Shown in pieces: positions 33,501-41,597 of a stretch of DNA of 64,000 bases. Position 1 is the first letter of the stretch, and each line of letters starts with the position of its first letter. The notes below the pieces were generated by a model. The model ran no database searches, had not been told where the DNA came from, and saw only the letters and a list, made by a program, of their open reading frames with translations. This DNA comes from Sandaracinus amylolyticus (GTDB taxonomy: Bacteria; Myxococcota_A; Polyangia; Polyangiales; Sandaracinaceae). Made by a program: the position numbers and the translations under genes. The stretch covers positions 9,362,001-9,426,000 of the forward strand of contig NZ_CP070225.1 of assembly GCF_021631985.1 (NCBI RefSeq), written 5' to 3'.

Positions 33501-36500
33501 CGACGGCGAACGCGACCGCGGCGTCCGGCGGCTGGGCGGGCTCGGGCGCGGTGTGCGGCGCGTACGCGGCGGGCGATCTGCTCGTCGGGTTCTCGCCGGA
33601 GAACGAGTACTCGATCCTCGAGTGGCTCGACGGCGCCGACAACTACGGCGGCACCGCGCCCGCGGGGCTCGACCTCGAGCTGCGCGGCTCGGGCACCACG
33701 CCGCTCGCGGGCTCGCTCGCGTCGGCGCAGGCCTACCTCGCCGACGTGCGCACCGACGATCCGCGCGCGTCGTGCCGGCCCTACGAGGTCATCCTGCTCA
33801 CCGACGGCGCCGAGACCTGCGGCGGCGACCCGATCGACGCGGCGGGTGATCTCCGCACCGCGGGCTTCCCGGTGAACGTCATCGGCTTCGCCAACAGCCC
33901 CGACGCGAGCACGCAGCTCAACGCGATCGCGAGCCAGGGCGGCACCGGCAGCGCGATCTTCGTGGACGACTCGGCGGCGCTCAGCGCCGCGATCGCCGAC
34001 ATCGTCAACGGCTCGATCCGCACCGAGATCTGCAACGGCGGCGACGACGACTGCGACACGCTGGTCGACGAGGGCTTCGTCCTCTACTGCAACCGGCCGG
34101 GCGGCGTGGCGTCGCCGACGCTGTGCACCGATCCCGGCGAGACGGTGTGCAACGGCGTCGACGACAACTGCGACGGCCGCATCGACGAGGGCCTGCGCAA
34201 TCGCTGTGGCGCGTGTGGCGCGGAGCCCCCCGAGGTCTGCAACGGCGTCGACGACGACTGCGACGGCGTCGCCGACGAGAACAACGTCTGCGCCGGCTGC
34301 CGCCCCGAGGCGGAGCTCTGCGACAACATCGACAACGACTGCGACGGGCGCACCGACGAGGATCTCGCGCGCGTCTGCGGCACCGACGTCGGCGCGTGCA
34401 CCATGGGCCAGGAGGTCTGCACCGCCGGCAGCTGGGGCACGTGCAGCGGCACCGGCCCGGCCACCGAGACCTGCGACAACGTCGACAACGACTGCGACGG
34501 CGTGATCGACGGCCTCACCCGTCCGTGCGGCACCAGCGTCGGCGTGTGCCGCCCCGGCACCGAGACCTGCACCGCGTCGGTGTGGGGCGCATGCGTGGGC
34601 GCGGTCAGCGGCGGCTCCGAGATCTGCAACACGCTCGACGACGACTGCGACGGCGTGGTCGACGACGGCAACCCCGGCGGCGGCGGCGCGTGCGGCTCGG
34701 CGCTCGGCGAGTGCGATCCCGGCGTGCTCAACTGCGTCGCGGGCGGGCTCGTCTGCAGCGGCGGCACCGGGCCGACGCCCGAGGCCTGCGACAACCAGGA
34801 CGACGACTGCGACGGCCGCGTCGACGAAGAAGTGGCGACCGGCGCGTCGTGCGGCCAGTGCGGCGCGGGCCTCATGCGCTGCGTCGGCGGCACGATGACG
34901 TGCACCGGCGATCGCGCGCCGGGCACCGAGATCTGCAACGGCGCGGACGACGACTGCGACGGCGTGATCGACGACGGCAACCCCGGCGGCGGCGTGACGT
35001 GCGGCGAGTCGACCGGCGCGTGCGAGCCCGGCACCACGCAGTGCACCGGCGGCTCGATCGTGTGCACCGGCGGCACCGGTCCGGCGACCGAGAGCTGCAA
35101 CACGATCGACGACGACTGCGACGCTCTCGTCGACGAGGGCAATCCCGAAGGCGGCGCGGCGTGCGGCGGCAGCGAGGCCGGCGAGTGCGAGCGCGGCACC
35201 GAGGTCTGCGTCGGCGGCGACCTGGTGTGCGTCGGCGAGAGCGGCCCGCAGCCCGAGCGCTGCGACGGCCTCGACAACGACTGCAACGGCAGCGTCGACG
35301 AGGGCAACCCCGGCGGCGGCGAGGCGTGCGGCGACGACACCGGAGAGTGCGTCGCGGGCACCACGATCTGCCAGGGCGGGACGCTGGTCTGCCAGGGCGC
35401 CATCGAGCCCGTCGAAGAGGAGTGCAACGACCTCGACGACGACTGCGACGGCGTGGTCGACGACGGCCTCTCGGTCGGCGCGCCGTGCGGCGAGGCGACC
35501 GGCGAGTGCTCGCCCGGCCGGCTCACCTGCGTGGGCGGCGAGATCGTCTGCGAGGGCGGAAACGGCCCGGTCAACGAGCAGTGCAACAACCTCGACGACG
35601 ACTGCGACACCCGCATCGACGAGGAGACGCCCTCCGCGGTGTGCGGTGAGACCGAGGGCGTCTGCGAGCCGGGCACGCTGACGTGCATCGGTGGTCGTCA
35701 GGTCTGCACCGGCGGCACGCCGCGCGGTCGCGAGACCTGCGACTGCGAGGACAACGACTGCGACATGGAAGTGGACGAGGACCCCGACGGCACGCTGTGC
35801 CCGGCGGGCAGCGCCTGCGTCAGCTGCATGTGCGCGCTGCCCTGCGCGGACAGCGAGTTCGGACGCTGCCCCGCGGGCCGCGTGCCCGAGACGAACGAAG
35901 AGGGCCAGTGCTACTGCGTCGCGCCGGCCTGCGACGACACGGCGTGCGGTGGCGAGACCATCATGAACGGCGCGGCCATCGGGTGCGCGCCGGGCATGGA
36001 GGACGAGGGCATCCCGCCCTGCCAGTGCGAGAACAACCGCTGCACCTACGCGTGCGAGGACGTGAGCTGCATCGAGGACGGGCTCGACTGCGAGCCGTTC
36101 ACCGGCACCTGCGTCCCCGACGACTGCCGCTACTTCCCGTCGATGTGCGAGGACGGGGAGATCTGCGATCGCACCGCGCCCGATCCGACCTGCGTGCCGG
36201 ACCCCTGCGCGACCGCGGGCTGCACCGCCGAGCAGGCGTGCCGCGCGGGCGTCTGCGAGACGAGCTGCGCCGAGGTCAGCTGCGACGGCGGCGAGAGCTG
36301 CACGAGCGGCGAGTGCCTCGTGAACCTGTGCGCCGACGTCACGTGCGGCGGCGAGCAGGTCTGCGATCCCACCACCGGTGACTGCATCGCGAGCCTCTGT
36401 GGCGGTGTGGTCTGCTCGAGCGGCGACCTCTGCGATCCGCTGACGGGCCTGTGCCGTCGCGATCGCTGCCTCGACCTGCAGTGCCCCGACGGTCAGCGCT

Positions 36501-36751
36501 GCAGCGCCGGCGAGTGCGAGCTCGTGGTCGTGCCGCGGCCCGATGCCGGTCCGCCGCTCGACGACGGAGGCACGCGCGTCGACGCGGGCATGGGCGACGC
36601 GGGCGACGGCACCGTGCGCGTGCTCGCGGCCGGCGGCGGCGGATGCCTCTGCACCGCGGCGGGCACCGGTGAGGGCTCGCGTGCTCCGTGGGCGATGGCG
36701 ATGCTCGCCGCGCTCGGTCTCGTCCTCGTCGCGCGTCGGAGGGTCCGATGA
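30506..36751 (+). CDS. Giant secreted MopE-repeat protein with vWA domain and MYXO-CTERM tail
   Basis: A 2081-residue exported protein. Signal peptide about 1-36. Residues to about 760 are strand-rich, Cys-poor domains. Four related CSDGIDNDADGDVDFPNDPGC-like repeats lie at 766-900. A von Willebrand A domain follows at about 910-1170, with the MIDAS motif DTSGS (D917) and a later TDG. Thirteen MopE-type repeats (C-N/D-x-x-D-D/N-D-C-D-x-x-x-D-E/D) run from about 1174 to 1755, then a Cys-rich EGF-like region. The end is GGGGCLC, a hydrophobic helix and ARRRVR, the MYXO-CTERM sorting pattern. MopE-type repeats are annotated as putative metal, often copper, binding. It overlaps the next gene by 4 nt (ATGA). 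A surface anchor role is inferred. Confidence 0.93.
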   Translation: MGGRNESGARFRGWARGAAALATFSICLMHVGHAYGEGIAALMVSKSIPESTVAVIDPESGTSSGGSTGTDVRIAPGDVILFRINYFGMPDRVARGINAYVTEFVPPNTEVVGVRLIDPTTLTAYPGGRTIIPNQPGLALDRCTSGGTCGTYSLPCTAGAGCSGGTRSVPEGAISQLYGDTGFFYSTDARTQRTPANAFLTYFNGQSMAGRSPTFAASIAPILGLDGVTTFFGHTTWDVDQIYAYGIANSDGNRSGNQGNGDTPFQYGSPVAGPQTLYLYEATDLSVGGADPPSDVVFNNVVGPWQRIRYTGARIGIGTTATYSSADARRSADASTVGFDVRPANPLPAATNAVRAAIGELRAGEAGILEIALRVIDTPLDPVMMRDANCAESFGGGPSSSNAGQDNPWGFVIPSPGCVFLNNQFDLTPDRTLTDNGERITYTLHGMNLSTLPQTNVVVTADYDPSRGALVPGSATGAPTSAMCGTRPCLRWVLGTLDPGEEYTFTFQYDVSGTGQISLVSYGNYTSTQLPAPGFTTQAVTLSRPTPVLRATFTQPQTAQAAGSNIVLSGTLQNWGTQSASLDPATVTLPSGWTVIAGPTLGTTSLGPRASITTPTSTPVSVTVRAPAGTAAGLYDVDLKLFWSASNYGGSFEAFFPAVVQVPIAQPRSDRPVIDCSRVLSSATTIVGTHTESNSSTVVRVYFNGIERGSDGSTAGGTWDVGTFGPGTTFGSLYGGLEVTATAQAPGELVSPVSEPCFVTHVPGCSDGIDNDADGDVDFPNDPGCAGPADNDERDVQCSDGVDNDGDGRVDFPNDPECSSPDDGTEGGSPACSNGVDDDGDGRIDYPNDPDCASSSDRDEATRRACSDGLDNDGDGRIDFGLGATNDEGCHSANDTSEAAFVYAPGDVRPRILLVFDTSGSMNWHTCEDEFTGGDGSGECLGGDVACATCGASGCGNGIADDSRIARARAGVSDVVAAFGDVEMGLMRFRQRATSFACPTANATAASGGWAGSGAVCGAYAAGDLLVGFSPENEYSILEWLDGADNYGGTAPAGLDLELRGSGTTPLAGSLASAQAYLADVRTDDPRASCRPYEVILLTDGAETCGGDPIDAAGDLRTAGFPVNVIGFANSPDASTQLNAIASQGGTGSAIFVDDSAALSAAIADIVNGSIRTEICNGGDDDCDTLVDEGFVLYCNRPGGVASPTLCTDPGETVCNGVDDNCDGRIDEGLRNRCGACGAEPPEVCNGVDDDCDGVADENNVCAGCRPEAELCDNIDNDCDGRTDEDLARVCGTDVGACTMGQEVCTAGSWGTCSGTGPATETCDNVDNDCDGVIDGLTRPCGTSVGVCRPGTETCTASVWGACVGAVSGGSEICNTLDDDCDGVVDDGNPGGGGACGSALGECDPGVLNCVAGGLVCSGGTGPTPEACDNQDDDCDGRVDEEVATGASCGQCGAGLMRCVGGTMTCTGDRAPGTEICNGADDDCDGVIDDGNPGGGVTCGESTGACEPGTTQCTGGSIVCTGGTGPATESCNTIDDDCDALVDEGNPEGGAACGGSEAGECERGTEVCVGGDLVCVGESGPQPERCDGLDNDCNGSVDEGNPGGGEACGDDTGECVAGTTICQGGTLVCQGAIEPVEEECNDLDDDCDGVVDDGLSVGAPCGEATGECSPGRLTCVGGEIVCEGGNGPVNEQCNNLDDDCDTRIDEETPSAVCGETEGVCEPGTLTCIGGRQVCTGGTPRGRETCDCEDNDCDMEVDEDPDGTLCPAGSACVSCMCALPCADSEFGRCPAGRVPETNEEGQCYCVAPACDDTACGGETIMNGAAIGCAPGMEDEGIPPCQCENNRCTYACEDVSCIEDGLDCEPFTGTCVPDDCRYFPSMCEDGEICDRTAPDPTCVPDPCATAGCTAEQACRAGVCETSCAEVSCDGGESCTSGECLVNLCADVTCGGEQVCDPTTGDCIASLCGGVVCSSGDLCDPLTGLCRRDRCLDLQCPDGQRCSAGECELVVVPRPDAGPPLDDGGTRVDAGMGDAGDGTVRVLAAGGGGCLCTAAGTGEGSRAPWAMAMLAALGLVLVARRRVR

Positions 36752-39588
36752 GCCGCTTCGTCTCCAGCGCGCAGCTGTTGGCGCTCGTGGTCGTCCTCTC
36801 GTCGTGCACGGTCGAGCCGTACTGCCTCGTCTGTCCCGACGTCGACGGTGGTGAGCCGGTCGACGGGGGGACCGACGCGGGCAGCGACGCGCGGGTCACG
36901 CCGCGCGACGCATCGGCCGACGTGATCGTCGTGCCCGACGGCGGGTGCCTCGAGTTCGAGCTCTGCAACGAGCGCGACGACGACTGCGACGAGCTCGTCG
37001 ACGAGGGGATCGACACCCAGTCGAACCCCGATCACTGCGGCGGCTGCGACATGCCGTGCCCGGTCTACCCGCACGCGTTCGCGGTGTGCGAGGCCGGCGA
37101 GTGCAGCATCGGCGCGTGCGACGTCGGCTACCTCGACCTCGATCCCGCGCAGCCGGGCTGCGAGTACTTCTGCATCCCGAGGGTCACCGACGGGACCGAC
37201 GAGATCTGCGACTTCGAGGACGACGACTGCGACGGCCGCGTCGACGAGGACATCGACTTCGACAACGACCCCGAGAACTGCGGGCACGACGCCGAGACCG
37301 GGCTCGGTCGCTGCGGCAACTTCTGCCGCTCGCCGCGCGCGGCCGGCTCGTGCACCGCGGGCGCGTGCATGCTCGGCGCCTGCGAGCCCGGCTACTACGA
37401 CATCGACAGCAGCGCGACGAACGGCTGCGAGTACCAGTGCACGCCCGCGACCCCGCCGGTCGAGATCTGCAACCTCGTCGACGACGACTGCGACGGCGTG
37501 GTCGACGACGGCGAGCCGGGCGCGGGCGTCGAGTGCGGCAGCGACCTCGGCGCGTGCGGCGCGGTCGACGGCGTGACCATCTGCCGCGCCGGCGAGATCG
37601 TCTGCATGGGCGAGCCCGCGCCGACGGCCGAGACCTGCAACACGGTCGACGACGACTGCGACGGCAACGTCGACGAGCACAACCCCCAGGGCGGACGCGT
37701 CTGCGGCATGAGCACCGGCGCGTGCGAGGTCGGCTACCAGCAGTGCGTGAGCGGCGCCCTGGTGTGCATGGGCCAGGTCGAGCCCACCACCGAGAGCTGC
37801 AACAATCTCGACGACGACTGCGACGGCCGCGTCGACGAGATGAACCCCGAGGGCGGCGCGGCGTGCGGTCCGACGACCGGCGCGTGCGAAGCGGGCGTCG
37901 TGACCTGCACGCGCGGCGCGCTCGTGTGCACCGGCGGCGTCGGCCCGAGCCCCGAGCTCTGCAACAACGCCGACGACGACTGCGACGGCACCGTCGACGA
38001 CGGCGATCCCCAGGGCGGCCAGCTCTGCGGCAGCGACGTCGGTCGCTGCGCGCCCGGCGTGCAGCACTGCCGCAGCGGCGCGCTGGTGTGCGAGGGCGCG
38101 ATCACCTCGACGGCCGAGACCTGCGACGGCGTCGATCAGGACTGCGACTCGAACGTCGACGAGGGCAACCCCGGCGGCGGCGCGACGTGCGGCGAGACCG
38201 CGGGCGCGTGCGAGGCGGGCACCATGCAGTGCCGCGGCGGCACGCTCACCTGCGAGGGCGCGCTCGGTCCCACCGTCGAGCGCTGCAACGGCATCAACGA
38301 CGACTGCGACGCGATGACGGACGAGGGCTTCTCCCTCATGACCGACATCAACAACTGCGGGATGTGCAACCGCGTGTGCTCGTTCCCGAACGCGATTCCG
38401 CGCTGCACCGCGGGCAGCTGCGCGATCGCGACGTGCCGTCCGGGCTTCGTCGATCTCGATCCCGCGCAGCCCGGCTGCGAGTACGCGTGCTCGTACGCCG
38501 GCAACGAGGCGTGCAACGGCCGCGACGACGACTGCGACGGCCGCACCGACGAAGGCCTCACGCCGCCCTCGGCGTTCTGCAACCCCAACGGCGTGTGCAA
38601 CGGCACCGCGGCGACCTGCGGCGGCACGCGCGGCTGGGAGTGCGTCTATCCGGCGACCTACCAGCAGACCGAGCAGCGCTGCGACTCGCTCGACAACGAC
38701 TGCGACGGCAGCATCGACGAGGCGTTCCCGCTGGTCGGTGACCAGTGCAGCAACGGCAGCGGCACCTGCCGCCGGGTGGGCACCTACGTCTGCGCGTCGT
38801 CGGGCACCGCGGTGCAGTGCAACGCGGCGGCGGCGGGCACGCCCGGTGACGAGGCGTGCAACGGCGCCGACGACGACTGCGACGGCGAGGTCGACGAGAC
38901 CGGCGTGAACGATCCCGGCACGCCGTGGCGCGACGCGATCGACGCCAGCGCGATCCCGACCGTCACCTACACCAGCGGCGGCCGCACGATCCGCGTGATG
39001 CGCTACGAGGCCTCGCGCCCCGACGCGACGACGACGAGCGCGGGCTCGCTGAGCACGCTCGCGTGCTCCGCGCCCAACGTGCGCCCGTGGACGAGCGTGA
39101 CGTGGCAGGAGGCCGAGGCCGCGTGCTGCGCGCTCAACGCGAGCGGCACGTGCACCTCGGCGACCAGCGGCTGGCACCTCTGCGGCGCCGAGGACTGGGA
39201 GACGGCGTGCGAGGGCCCGACCGGCAGCTGCGACTGGTCGTACGCCGCGACCTGCAGCGCGTCGCAGCCCGTCGCGTGCAACGGGATGGAGTACGACAGC
39301 GACTCGAGCCTTGCGGGCGATCAGGACGCGCTCGCGACGACCGGCTCGCCGACCTTCTCGTCCTGCTACACCGACTGGGCCGCGGCGGGCCGCGTCTACG
39401 ACATGAGCGGCAACGTTCGCGAGTGGACCTCGACGTCGGCGGGCACCTCGGGCGGCGTGCCGCTCTACCAGGTGCGCGGCGGCTCGTACCAGAGCATCGA
39501 AGAGGGACGCACCTGCGACTTCGACTTCACCGTCGCGCAGCGCACGTTCCGCGCGCCCACCACGGGCTTCCGCTGCTGCATGTACTGA
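36748..39588 (+). CDS. MopE-repeat lipoprotein with C-terminal SUMF1/FGE-like domain
   Basis: A 946-residue lipoprotein (LSSC lipobox, Cys 20). Residues about 70-745 contain eleven MopE-type D-D-D-C-D-G repeats mixed with Cys-rich modules (NCGMCNRVCSFPN). Residues about 751-946 look like a SUMF1/formylglycine-generating-enzyme domain: SVTWQEAEAACCAL, WHLCGAEDWETAC, VYDMSGNVREWTS, RGGSYQS and a final GFRCCMY. Such domains are often non-catalytic or redox-coupled in bacteria. The start overlaps the stop of the giant gene in ATGA, so the two are produced together and probably work together on the surface. Copper dependence is suggested by the family but unproven. Confidence 0.9.
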   Translation: MSRFVSSAQLLALVVVLSSCTVEPYCLVCPDVDGGEPVDGGTDAGSDARVTPRDASADVIVVPDGGCLEFELCNERDDDCDELVDEGIDTQSNPDHCGGCDMPCPVYPHAFAVCEAGECSIGACDVGYLDLDPAQPGCEYFCIPRVTDGTDEICDFEDDDCDGRVDEDIDFDNDPENCGHDAETGLGRCGNFCRSPRAAGSCTAGACMLGACEPGYYDIDSSATNGCEYQCTPATPPVEICNLVDDDCDGVVDDGEPGAGVECGSDLGACGAVDGVTICRAGEIVCMGEPAPTAETCNTVDDDCDGNVDEHNPQGGRVCGMSTGACEVGYQQCVSGALVCMGQVEPTTESCNNLDDDCDGRVDEMNPEGGAACGPTTGACEAGVVTCTRGALVCTGGVGPSPELCNNADDDCDGTVDDGDPQGGQLCGSDVGRCAPGVQHCRSGALVCEGAITSTAETCDGVDQDCDSNVDEGNPGGGATCGETAGACEAGTMQCRGGTLTCEGALGPTVERCNGINDDCDAMTDEGFSLMTDINNCGMCNRVCSFPNAIPRCTAGSCAIATCRPGFVDLDPAQPGCEYACSYAGNEACNGRDDDCDGRTDEGLTPPSAFCNPNGVCNGTAATCGGTRGWECVYPATYQQTEQRCDSLDNDCDGSIDEAFPLVGDQCSNGSGTCRRVGTYVCASSGTAVQCNAAAAGTPGDEACNGADDDCDGEVDETGVNDPGTPWRDAIDASAIPTVTYTSGGRTIRVMRYEASRPDATTTSAGSLSTLACSAPNVRPWTSVTWQEAEAACCALNASGTCTSATSGWHLCGAEDWETACEGPTGSCDWSYAATCSASQPVACNGMEYDSDSSLAGDQDALATTGSPTFSSCYTDWAAAGRVYDMSGNVREWTSTSAGTSGGVPLYQVRGGSYQSIEEGRTCDFDFTVAQRTFRAPTTGFRCCMY

Positions 39589-39914
39589 GCTGATCCGAGA
39601 CGACGAGCGCGGCGCGCATCTGCGTGCCGCGCTCGTTCGCGTTTCACCGCGACCGCGCGCTGATTCTGGAAACGACCCGCCGTGTCCGCGACGCGCGCGG
39701 GTCGATTCTGGAATCGACTGCGCCGTCTCCGAGACTCGCTCGTCGATTTTGAAATCGATCTCTGGGGTCGTTGAGACCCAACGATCGATTCCAAAATCGA
39801 TCTCGGGGTCGCTGAGACCCAACGATCGATTCTGAAATCGATCTCGGGGTCGCTGACACCCAGCTCGCGCGCTCCACGACGGCACGCCCGAGCTCCCGCC
39901 GATCACGACGAGAT
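39589..39914. other. Convergent intergenic region holding the 41-bp repeat array
   Basis: This 326-nt gap between two convergent genes has no gene of its own. About 205 nt of it is the 41-bp tandem repeat array described next. The flanks are plain GC-rich sequence with no clear terminator. Confidence 0.7.
39660..39864. repeat. Tandem 41-bp palindromic repeats (five units, three well conserved)
   Basis: Units begin at 39660, 39701, 39742, 39783 and 39824, each exactly 41 nt. Every full unit carries a dyad of the CGATT-NNNN-AATCG kind and, in the last three, a second GGGTC-N5-GACCC stem. The last two units are nearly identical; the first is degenerate. There are no unique spacers, so this is not CRISPR. 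A related copy lies at 41113-41153 and a similar core sits inside the giant gene near 30644. Confidence 0.9.
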
Positions 39915-41057
39915 TCAGAGGCGGCAGGCGCGGCCGCAGTACCGATTCACCTCGACGAGCGGGTCGTCGTCGCTCGCGGCCGAGCCCCAGTTGGCGAGGC
40001 AGGTCCAGCAGCCGCCGGTGAAGATCGGGCAGGTGGCCCGCCTGTCGGCGAGCGCGCCCGTGCAGCGCGGATCGGTGAAGCGCTGGCAGCACATCGCGAC
40101 GAGGTCGCGGTCCGTGCCCTCCGGGATCGGCTCCGGCGGCGGCTGCGGCGCGGCGGGCGGCTCCGGGGGCGCCGTCGTGGGCGCGGCGATCGCTGCGATC
40201 GGTTCCGGCGCCTCGACCGCGGCGGGCTCGGCCGGGGGTGGCGGCGCGGGCGGCGCGATCACGCGCCACTCGCCGACCGGCGCGGCGAGATCCCCCAGCG
40301 TGTGCTCGCGGATCTCGAGCGCGCCGTCGTGGAGTCGGATCGAGACCACCGCGCCGCCGCGCTCGCACGCGACGAGCCGGCGCCACTCGGTTCCGTCGTT
40401 CGTCGCGCCGATGACGTTCACGGCCGGCGAGCAGCCGGTCGACTGCGCTTCGGCGAGGTGCCGCACGTAGCGCACGCCGCCGTCGGTCGGCTCGAAGATC
40501 CCGAGGCCGAGGCCGCCGTTCCCACCGAGCAGGCGATAGGGCACGACGAGGAGCGTCGTTCCCTCGACGGGCCGCCACCACGCCGGACGGCTCCGCTGCC
40601 CGGTGCCGTCGGCCGAATAGAGCTCGGGGATCCACCTCGCGGCCCCTTCGTCGAGCGCGCTGTCCGTGAGCGCGCGGTAGCCGCTGCGCGTCCCGCGCGA
40701 GATCGGCGTGGTCGCCGCGAGCAGGAGCCGGAAGGTGTCCCACTCCACGCCCTCGATCGGCTCGATCGCCGGACCCGTCGCGGGTGGCGCCGGTGCGAAC
40801 GCGAGCACGTCTCCGACGCCCAGCGGTGCCGACGGTGCCGACGCGATCGCGGGCGGCGGCGCGGCCGGCAGCTCGACCGCGGGCGGCGGCTCGACCGCCG
40901 GCGCCGGAGCGGGCGCTGCGACCGGAGCGGGGGCAGCGACCGGAGCCGGCGGAGCGACCGGTGGAGCGGGAGCCGCGGCGGGCGCGGGCGCCACCGCCTC
41001 CGAGCCACAGCCGACGACGACGAGCGCGAGAGCGACGAGCGCGAGGCGTTCCCCCAT
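39915..41057 (-). CDS. Secreted lipoprotein with Pro/Ala-rich linkers
   Basis: A 380-residue lipoprotein from ATG 41057. Its leader ends VALALVVVGC. Long Pro-Ala linkers (residues about 20-100 and 290-330) flank a folded middle containing WDTFRLLLAATTPISRGTRSGYRAL, LLVVPYRLLGGNGGLGLGIFEPT and a CSPAVNVIGATND block. The C-terminus has a Cys cluster (MCCQRFTDPRCTG, TCPIFTGGCWTCLAN, YCGRACRL) that probably makes disulfides. I recognise no family. GGAAGGAGA precedes the start. The gene is bounded by the palindromic repeats on both sides. Confidence 0.75.
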   Translation of the reverse strand: MGERLALVALALVVVGCGSEAVAPAPAAAPAPPVAPPAPVAAPAPVAAPAPAPAVEPPPAVELPAAPPPAIASAPSAPLGVGDVLAFAPAPPATGPAIEPIEGVEWDTFRLLLAATTPISRGTRSGYRALTDSALDEGAARWIPELYSADGTGQRSRPAWWRPVEGTTLLVVPYRLLGGNGGLGLGIFEPTDGGVRYVRHLAEAQSTGCSPAVNVIGATNDGTEWRRLVACERGGAVVSIRLHDGALEIREHTLGDLAAPVGEWRVIAPPAPPPPAEPAAVEAPEPIAAIAAPTTAPPEPPAAPQPPPEPIPEGTDRDLVAMCCQRFTDPRCTGALADRRATCPIFTGGCWTCLANWGSAASDDDPLVEVNRYCGRACRL

Positions 41058-41099
41058 GCGCGGAGTCTCCTTCCACTGACGGTCGAGAGACAACCCCAC

Positions 41100-41143
41100 C
41101 GAGATTCGCGCCGACCGATTCTAGAATCGCCGACCGAATCTCG
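41100..41143. repeat. Nested palindrome related to the 41-bp repeats
   Basis: Outer arms CGAGATTCG (41100-41108) and CGAATCTCG (41135-41143) enclose a perfect 14-bp palindrome CGATTCTAGAATCG (41116-41129). The sequence reads much like a unit of the 39660 array. It lies between two divergent genes, so it is well placed to be an operator. Confidence 0.8.
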
Positions 41144-41172
41144 GAGACTCGCCGAGAGCCAGGAGGTGAGGC

Positions 41173-41526
41173 GTGAGAATCCCGGTTTCGCGCATCGAGG
41201 CCGCTCTCCGTACGATCGCAGCCCTGTTGGTCCAGAAGGACTACTCGGGTGTCGAGGCGCTGACCGGTGGTGTCCGACTGAAAGAACCGGAGATCGCGCG
41301 CGCCATCGCGGAGTACGGGCGAACCCTCGTGTCGCCTCCGAGCGAAGCGTTCGGCGTTCTCGACGTCGTTCCCATCCGGGCCTCGAAGCCGCCGGCGTTC
41401 TCGGTTCGGTTTCGCCTCTATACGCTCGAGGAGGGTGAGTCGGACTTAGAACTGCAACTGACCCTCATCGAAGAATCGGGGCGCGAGGGCATGAGGGTGG
41501 AGCTCGACGACATCATCGTTCCATGA
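41173..41526 (+). CDS. Small protein of unknown function with a consensus SD
   Basis: A 117-residue protein, GTG start at 41173, preceded by a perfect AGGAGGTG four bases upstream. The sequence alternates an N-terminal helix (RIEAALRTIAALLVQKDYSGVEAL), strands and a final VELDDIIVP. Immunity-type and SMI1-like small proteins have similar length and acidic ends, but no motif supports that. Codon use looks slightly less extreme in GC than its neighbours. It is divergent from the lipoprotein at 39915 and lies next to the nested palindrome. Function unknown. Confidence 0.6.
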   Translation: MRIPVSRIEAALRTIAALLVQKDYSGVEALTGGVRLKEPEIARAIAEYGRTLVSPPSEAFGVLDVVPIRASKPPAFSVRFRLYTLEEGESDLELQLTLIEESGREGMRVELDDIIVP

Positions 41527-41550
41527 CGTGCGGGAGCGCCCGAGGTCGCG

Positions 41551-41576
41551 CGCGCCCTCGTCACTACGAGGGCGCG
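41551..41576. terminator. Bidirectional-type hairpin between converging genes
   Basis: CGCGCCCTCGT, loop CACT, ACGAGGGCGCG form a perfect 11-bp stem between the convergent stops at 41526 and 41598. No T-tract, but the position fits a terminator in both directions. Confidence 0.6.
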
Positions 41577-41597
41577 GTCGCGGGGCCCGATCACGTC

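Noticed and set aside
39660-39864. CRISPR-like array
   Set aside because: The 41-bp units are directly adjacent and conserved along their whole length, with no unique spacers and no cas genes nearby.
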